A stretch of 6,671 nucleotides of DNA from Pseudomonadota bacterium (GTDB lineage Bacteria; Pseudomonadota; Alphaproteobacteria; Acetobacterales; Acetobacteraceae). The position numbers and the translations under genes were made by a program. The notes under the pieces were generated by a model that saw only the letters and a program-made list of their open reading frames with translations, was not told the DNA's origin and ran no database searches. Of the stretch, positions 1 through 6,671 are shown in pieces (position 1 is the stretch's first letter; every line of letters starts with the position of its first letter). The stretch covers positions 1-6,671 of the forward strand of contig JAJZVE010000257.1 in assembly GCA_021845835.1 (NCBI GenBank), given 5' to 3'.

Positions 1-309
1 CAGGGCTGCGGCCATCGCGTCGTCGGCGTCGCGGCCACCGAGAGCGAGGCGGTGGCGATGGCTGCGCGCAACAAGCCGGGACTGATCCTGGCCGATATCA
101 ACCTCGGCGCCGGCGGCGCCGCCAGCGCGGCGGTGGCGCGCATCATGCAAAGCCATCAGGCGCCGGTGATCTTCGTCACCGCCTATCCCGAACGCCTGCT
201 GACCGGCGAAGCGGTGGAGCCCGCCTTCGTGATCACCAAGCCGTTCGAGCCGGTGACGCTGGCGATTGCCACCTACCAGGCGGTGACGGGCGGCTTGCGC
301 ATCGGCTGA
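1..309 (+). CDS. PhyR-like response regulator, C-terminal receiver domain (5' end outside window)
   Basis: The frame is open from base 1, so this is the last 102 codons of a longer gene; the ATG at 52 is internal. It encodes most of a response-regulator receiver domain. The likely phospho-acceptor is Asp32 of the fragment (bases 94-96, in LILADINLG), followed by the switch Thr60 in [14 protein letters not shown] and the conserved Lys80-Pro81 in ITKPFEP. The [10 protein letters not shown] and [10 protein letters not shown] segments are characteristic of PhyR. In that family an N-terminal sigma-like domain, when the receiver is phosphorylated, sequesters the anti-sigma factor NepR and frees EcfG. 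The sigma-like domain and the first acidic residues of the receiver would lie upstream and cannot be checked here. The loop after the phospho-acceptor Asp (GAGGAASAA) differs from the DGSSG-type sequence I recall for PhyR, and the tail ends TGGLRIG. It could instead be a stand-alone receiver paralogue. Receiver identity is near certain; PhyR assignment is probable. Confidence 0.85.
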   Translation, partial: QGCGHRVVGVAATESEAVAMAARNKPGLILADINLGAGGAASAAVARIMQSHQAPVIFVTAYPERLLTGEAVEPAFVITKPFEPVTLAIATYQAVTGGLRIG

Positions 310-332
310 AACCGTTGCGTGGCCCGGGCGTT
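308..332 (+). promoter_or_regulatory. Candidate EcfG-type (general stress response) promoter
   Basis: GAAAC at 308-312 and CGTT at 329-332 are separated by exactly 16 bases. This is one mismatch from the EcfG consensus GGAAC-N16-CGTT. The -35 element overlaps the stop codon of the PhyR-like gene. The implied transcription start, about 340, would leave a short leader with the ribosome-binding site at 355-360 and the ATG at 368, which is a sensible geometry for the DUF1328 gene. The mismatch is in a well-conserved position of the -35, so the call stays tentative. Confidence 0.35.
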
Positions 333-354
333 GCAGCGCCGCGCCGACACGCAA

Positions 355-360
355 AAGGGA
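355..360 (+). promoter_or_regulatory. Ribosome-binding site of the DUF1328 gene
   Basis: AAGGGA lies 7 bases before the ATG at 368, within an A-rich patch (AAAAGGGA) that stands out in GC-rich DNA. It fixes the start at 368 rather than the out-of-frame ATG at 363. Confidence 0.7.
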
Positions 361-367
361 TGATGCG

Positions 368-538
368 ATGCTGCTGAGCTGGACGATCATCTTCCTGGTG
401 ATTGCGCTCGTCGCGGCGGTGCCGGGGTTCGGTGGCTTCGCCGTCGCGGCCGCCGGCATCGCGCGCGTCCTGTTCGCCGTGTTCCTGGTGGTGTTCCTGC
501 TCTCGCGGCTGGTGCAGGCCGGCTATCTGCACGTCTAG
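368..538 (+). CDS. Small membrane protein, DUF1328/UPF0391 (YtjA-like) family
   Basis: This is a complete 56-codon gene, ATG to TAG. The product is almost entirely hydrophobic: one membrane helix at about residues 5-20 ([14 protein letters not shown]), a short Gly-rich turn (PGFGGFA), and a second helix at about residues 24-48, ending in a small polar tail ([11 protein letters not shown]). The pattern of an N-terminal [13 protein letters not shown] segment followed by GFGG matches the UPF0391 family, of which E. coli YtjA is a member; members are typically 50-60 residues. The molecular function of the family is unknown. It has a good ribosome-binding site and lies between a stress regulator gene and glgE, just downstream of a possible EcfG-type promoter. 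Membership in the stress regulon is therefore plausible but inferred. A cytoplasmic-membrane location is predicted from composition. Confidence 0.85.
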   Translation: MLLSWTIIFLVIALVAAVPGFGGFAVAAAGIARVLFAVFLVVFLLSRLVQAGYLHV

Positions 539-577
539 CCGGCCGAACGCCAGTGCGCAGCGCAGGGTTGCAGGGCG

Positions 578-602
578 GGAACCCGCTTCACACGACCACT
601 TT
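578..602 (+). promoter_or_regulatory. Weak candidate EcfG-type promoter upstream of glgE
   Basis: A perfect GGAAC at 578-582 is followed after 16 bases by CTTT at 599-602, where CGTT is the consensus: one mismatch in nine. The GGAAC sits inside a short perfect inverted repeat (GCGGG at 575-579, CCCGC at 582-586). Against it, the implied start of transcription (about 608-611) would leave glgE almost leaderless and remove its ribosome-binding site at 603-606. It may be chance. Confidence 0.18.
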
Positions 603-606
603 GAGG
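603..606 (+). promoter_or_regulatory. Ribosome-binding site of glgE
   Basis: GAGG is placed 5 bases before the ATG at 612. It supports 612 as the start, rather than upstream in-frame ATG codons that would run out of frame through the DUF1328 gene. A GTG at 642 is a possible internal alternative, but the G-run before it is only 3 bases away. Confidence 0.6.
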
Positions 607-611
607 CGACG

Positions 612-3600
612 ATGCCGAGCGTGATCGACACGGCGGGGACCGTGAACGTTGCGGCTGCGCCACGCCAGGCGCCGTCGCGCGACGCGCCGCCGCGCATCTA
701 CTACATCAATCCGCTGCGCGCCGGCCCGCTCGCCCGCTGGGGCGCGGTGCTCGACCACGCCGCACGGCTCGGTTTCTCGCACGTGCTGGTCGCGCCGCCG
801 TTCAGCGGCGACGACCTGTTCCTCGCCGCCGACTTCGACCGGCCGCACGCGGCGCTGGCGGCCGGCGCGGACGCCGCCGCGGCGTTGCACGCGATCGCGC
901 GCGCCTGTGCTGCGCGCGGCCTGGCGCCGCTGCTCGATGTCATGCCGGATCGCGTCGCCGCCGGCGGGCGCATTGCCGCCGCCCGCCCGGACCTGTTCCG
1001 CGCCCCCGATCCCGCCCGCGCGCTCGATCCGCGCAGCTACGCCCCCGAGGGCGACAGCGCCGTCGCCCGCTTCGACGACGCGGCCGAGGCGCTGGCGGAC
1101 TGGTGGGGCGAGCGGCTGTGTCAGTGGCAGGACGCCGGCTTCGTCGGCTTCCGCCTGGCCTCGCTCAGCGCCATCCCGTCCGCCGCGCTGCGCCGCCTCG
1201 CCGGGCACGCCCGCCGCGACGGACGGCGCTGCCTGCTGCTCGGCTGGACGCCCGGCCTGGCGGCGGCGCGGCAGAGCGCGCTTGCCGGCTGCGGCCTCGA
1301 CTTTGTGTTCTCCTCGCTGCCGTGGTGGGACTTCCGCGCCGAGTGGCTGTGGACCGAGGCGGAGCGGCTGCGCGGCGTCGCCGGCCTGCTCGCGCCGGTG
1401 GAGCCGCCGTTCGCCCGCCGGCTGGCGGCGCGCATCCCCGATCCCGCGCTGCGCGCCGCCGCCTGCTGCCGCGCCGCCCGCTTCGCCGCGGCGTTCGGCG
1501 ACGGCTGGATGATGCCGATGGGCGTCGAGGCTGCCGCGACCGAGCCGATGGACGCGCGCCGCGACGCGCCGGCACCGCTGGCGCCGGCACCGCAGATCGT
1601 TGCCGCCGTTATCGCCGCCAATGCCGCGAAGCTGCCGCCGACCGTGCCGCGACTGCTGACCGCGCCCGGCGCCGACGTGATCGGCCTGCTGCGCCCCGAT
1701 CCGTCCGGGGAGGGCGGCGTGCTGATCGCGACCAATGCCGACCTGGACCATCCGGTCCGTCCGGCGCTGGCGCCGCTGCTCGGCGCGTTGCAGGGCGCCG
1801 GCGCGATCGGCCGGCTCGCGCCGGGCGATGTCGCCATCGCCGTGCTGCGTGCGCCGCCGCCGATCACGCTGGCGCGGCCGAAGCTGCCACGCTCCGCCGA
1901 ATCGGCCGCGCGGGCGCCGCGCATCGCCATCGCGCACGTGACGCCGTCGGTCGATGGCGGACGCTTCGCCGCCAAGCGTGTCGTCGGCGAGCAGGTCGCG
2001 GTGCGCGCGGACGTCGTCGCCGACGGCCACGACCAGCTCGCGGTGGCGCTGCTGTGGCGCAGCGCCGACGAGGCGGCGTGGCACGAGACGCGCATGCGCC
2101 CGCTCGGCAACGATCGCTGGGAGGGGGGCTTCGCGCTCACCCGCGTCGGCCGCTGGCTGTTCACCATCGAGGCGTGGCGCGACGCCTTCGCCAGCTACCG
2201 CGACGAGCTGTCCAGGAAACACGCCGCCGGCATCGACGTGCATCTGGAACTGATCGAGGGCCGCGAGATGGTGGAGGCGGCGGCGCCGCGCGTGCCCGGC
2301 CTGCGCCGCATCGCCGACGAACTCGGCCGCGGCGACGCGACGGCGCAGGTCGCGTTGCTGCTTGCCGCGCCGACCGCGGCGCTGATGGCAGAGGCCGACC
2401 AGCGCCCGTTCGCCGTGCGCCTGTCGCCGCCGTGCCCGGTCGATGCCGACCGCCGCATCGCCGCTTTCGCCAGCTGGTACGAGCTGTTCCCGCGTTCGAT
2501 GAGCGACGATCCGCACCGGCACGGCACGTTCGCCGATGTGATCCGTCATCTGCCGCGCATCCGCGACATGGGCTTCGACGTGCTGTATTTCCCGCCGATC
2601 CACCCGATCGGCCACACCAACCGCAAGGGCCGCAACAACACGCCGCATCCCGCGCCCGACGATCCCGGCAGCCCGTACGCGATCGGCAGCGAGGCCGGCG
2701 GACACGACGCGATCCATCCCGAACTCGGCACGCTCGACGACTTCCGCGCCCTGCGCGACGCCGCCGCGGCAGAGGGAATCGAGCTGGCGCTCGATTTCGC
2801 GATCCAGTGCTCGCCGGACCATCCGTGGCTCAGGCAGCATCGCGAATGGTTCGACTGGCGGCCCGACGGATCGCTGAAATACGCCGAGAATCCGCCAAAG
2901 AAGTACGAGGACATCGTCAACGTCGATTTCTACGCCCCCGGCGCGGTGCCCGACCTGTGGGTGGCGCTGTGCGAGGTGGTGCTGTTCTGGGCCGAGCAGG
3001 GCGTACGCTGCTTCCGCGTGGACAACCCGCACACCAAGCCGTTCCCGTTCTGGGAATGGCTGATCGCCGAAGTGCGCGCCGACTATCCCGACGCGATCTT
3101 CCTCGCCGAGGCGTTCACCCGGCCGAAGGTGATGCAGCGGCTGGCCATGCTCGGCTTCACCCAGTCCTATACCTACTTCACCTGGCGTCACACGAAACGC
3201 GAGCTGCAGGACTATCTGACCGGGCTGTCCACCGTGACGGCCGACTACATGCGGCCCAACTTCTTCGTCAACACGCCCGACATCAACCCGGTGTTCCTGC
3301 AGACCTCCGGCCGTCCCGGCTTCCTGATCCGCGCGGCGCTGGCCGCCACGCTGTCCGGCCTGTGGGGCATGTACACCGGCTTCGAGCTGTGCGAGGCGAC
3401 GCCGCTGCCGGGCCGCGAGGAATACCATGACTCGGAAAAATACCAGATCCGCGCGTGGGACTGGCAGCGCCCGGGTAACATCGTCGCCGAGATCGCGCAG
3501 CTCAACCGCATCCGCCGCCACAATCCGGCGCTGCAGTCGCAGGTCGGCGTCAGCTTCCTGCCGTGTCCGAACGATCAGGTGCTGGCGTACGAGAAGGCGA

Positions 3601-3830
3601 CCGCCGATCGCAGTAACGTGCTGGTGATCGCGGTCAGCCTCGACCCGCACCATGCGCAGACGGCGGACGTCGAGCTGCCGCTGTGGCGCTGGGGCCTGCC
3701 CGACAACGGCACCCTGCTGGCGGAAAACCTGGTGGCCGAGACGGTGGAGACCTGGCAGGGCAAGTGGCGGCGCGTCGCGCTGCCGCCGGATGTGCCCTAT
3801 GGTATCTGGCGGCTCCGCTCCGCCGGCTGA
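612..3830 (+). CDS. glgE: Alpha-1,4-glucan:maltose-1-phosphate maltosyltransferase with an N-terminal pseudo-GH13 module
   Basis: The 1072-residue product should transfer maltosyl units from maltose-1-phosphate to the non-reducing end of alpha-1,4-glucan in the cytoplasm. Residues about 437-620 form the GlgE N-terminal domain (DUF3416 type; RIAIAHVTPSVDGGRF). Residues about 622-970 form the GH13 catalytic barrel, with PPIHPIG, RKGRNNT, DDPGSPYAIGS and DFAIQCSPDHPW. The nucleophile is Asp804 (FRVDNPHTKP), the acid/base Glu833 (FLAEAF) and the third acid Asp890 (NTPDINP). The 29- and 86-residue spacings equal those I recall for Streptomyces GlgE (394, 423, 480). Asn760-Pro-Pro-Lys763-Lys-Tyr765 matches the phosphate-contacting motif. 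A C-terminal beta domain follows from about 980. The protein is unusually long: typical GlgE is about 660-700 residues. The extra ~410 residues at the N terminus resemble a second GH13 module without catalytic acids. No signal peptide is visible. The stop is 9 bases before treS. Confidence 0.95.
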   Translation: MPSVIDTAGTVNVAAAPRQAPSRDAPPRIYYINPLRAGPLARWGAVLDHAARLGFSHVLVAPPFSGDDLFLAADFDRPHAALAAGADAAAALHAIARACAARGLAPLLDVMPDRVAAGGRIAAARPDLFRAPDPARALDPRSYAPEGDSAVARFDDAAEALADWWGERLCQWQDAGFVGFRLASLSAIPSAALRRLAGHARRDGRRCLLLGWTPGLAAARQSALAGCGLDFVFSSLPWWDFRAEWLWTEAERLRGVAGLLAPVEPPFARRLAARIPDPALRAAACCRAARFAAAFGDGWMMPMGVEAAATEPMDARRDAPAPLAPAPQIVAAVIAANAAKLPPTVPRLLTAPGADVIGLLRPDPSGEGGVLIATNADLDHPVRPALAPLLGALQGAGAIGRLAPGDVAIAVLRAPPPITLARPKLPRSAESAARAPRIAIAHVTPSVDGGRFAAKRVVGEQVAVRADVVADGHDQLAVALLWRSADEAAWHETRMRPLGNDRWEGGFALTRVGRWLFTIEAWRDAFASYRDELSRKHAAGIDVHLELIEGREMVEAAAPRVPGLRRIADELGRGDATAQVALLLAAPTAALMAEADQRPFAVRLSPPCPVDADRRIAAFASWYELFPRSMSDDPHRHGTFADVIRHLPRIRDMGFDVLYFPPIHPIGHTNRKGRNNTPHPAPDDPGSPYAIGSEAGGHDAIHPELGTLDDFRALRDAAAAEGIELALDFAIQCSPDHPWLRQHREWFDWRPDGSLKYAENPPKKYEDIVNVDFYAPGAVPDLWVALCEVVLFWAEQGVRCFRVDNPHTKPFPFWEWLIAEVRADYPDAIFLAEAFTRPKVMQRLAMLGFTQSYTYFTWRHTKRELQDYLTGLSTVTADYMRPNFFVNTPDINPVFLQTSGRPGFLIRAALAATLSGLWGMYTGFELCEATPLPGREEYHDSEKYQIRAWDWQRPGNIVAEIAQLNRIRRHNPALQSQVGVSFLPCPNDQVLAYEKATADRSNVLVIAVSLDPHHAQTADVELPLWRWGLPDNGTLLAENLVAETVETWQGKWRRVALPPDVPYGIWRLRSAG
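693..1850 (+). other. Predicted catalytically dead GH13-like module within GlgE (residues 28-413)
   Basis: The segment follows the order of GH13 strand motifs but lacks the active-site residues. RIYYINPL resembles strand 1 and LGFSHVLVAPPF strand 2. GLAPLLDVMPDR resembles region I, with the usual N-H replaced by Asp113-Arg114. GFRLASL resembles region II: Arg181 is kept and the nucleophile is Ala183. LLLGWTPG resembles region III, with Trp212 at the acid/base position. VEPPFARRLA resembles region IV (VENHD-type), with about Phe267 at the third acid. The 29-residue gap from 183 to 212 equals that between Asp804 and Glu833 in the active domain. Residues 354-413 (DVIGLLRPD, then VLIATNADLDHPV, then LAPGDVAI) look like the C-terminal beta-sandwich of an amylase. 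A Pro/Ala-rich linker (about 414-436) leads into the GlgE proper. Homology is inferred by eye. A role in glucan binding or oligomerisation is possible but unsupported. Confidence 0.7.
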
Positions 3831-3834
3831 GGGA
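3829..3834 (+). promoter_or_regulatory. Ribosome-binding site of treS-mak, overlapping the glgE stop codon
   Basis: GAGGGA begins inside the glgE TGA (3828-3830) and ends 5 bases before the ATG at 3840. There is no room for a promoter or terminator between the genes, so they are almost certainly co-transcribed and probably translationally coupled. Confidence 0.75.
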
Positions 3835-3839
3835 CACGC

Positions 3840-6671
<2,832 letters not shown>

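Noticed and set aside
321..345. Possible hairpin terminator after the PhyR-like gene
   Set aside because: The best stem (GGCG with CGCC around a 6-base loop) is only 4-5 pairs and is not followed by a T-run.
402..611. N-terminal extension of glgE from an in-frame ATG at 402
   Set aside because: The extension is an out-of-frame reading of the DUF1328 gene and the gap after it, gives a Ser/Arg/Cys-rich peptide, and has no suitable ribosome-binding site. GAGG before 612 fits better.
233..697. Minus-strand open frame across the regulator, DUF1328 gene and glgE start
   Set aside because: It overlaps three supported genes on the opposite strand, and its translation shows no recognisable motif.
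1103..3430. A 775-codon + strand open frame inside glgE
   Set aside because: Arg/Ala-rich translation in a shifted frame of glgE, with no domain; a composition artefact.

Overview
The window is GC-rich, densely packed DNA with every supported gene on the + strand. It most likely comes from an alphaproteobacterium. The main reason is the gene fragment at the left edge, whose receiver domain closely resembles the C-terminal half of PhyR, the general-stress-response regulator found in Alphaproteobacteria. I cannot name the genus.

Layout: (1) 1-309 is the 3' end of a PhyR-like response regulator. (2) After 58 bases comes a 56-residue, two-helix membrane protein of the DUF1328/UPF0391 (YtjA-like) family at 368-538. 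(3) After 73 bases comes a very long glgE at 612-3830, 1072 aa. Its C-terminal ~635 residues form a normal-looking maltose-1-phosphate maltosyltransferase. Its N-terminal ~410 residues look like a second, catalytically dead GH13 amylase-like module. (4) Nine bases further on is treS, fused to a maltokinase domain, from 3840 to beyond the right edge. The window stops inside the kinase's HGDFH catalytic motif.

Together these genes encode the GlgE route: trehalose to maltose (TreS), maltose to maltose-1-phosphate (maltokinase), then maltosyl transfer onto alpha-1,4-glucan (GlgE). A branching enzyme (glgB) would be the expected next gene but is outside the window. The glgE and treS-mak genes look translationally coupled, because the treS ribosome-binding site overlaps the glgE stop codon. 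A PhyR-like regulator beside trehalose/alpha-glucan genes suggests stress-linked carbohydrate storage or osmoprotection. Two sites with one mismatch each to the EcfG-type promoter consensus (GGAAC-N16-CGTT, from memory) lie in the two short intergenic gaps; they are candidates only.

The most notable feature is the pseudo-GH13 module of GlgE. The catalytic nucleophile, acid/base and third acid positions appear to be Ala183, Trp212 and about Phe267, while the downstream catalytic domain keeps all three acids at the expected spacing. The only stretches without genes are the two gaps of 58 and 73 bases.
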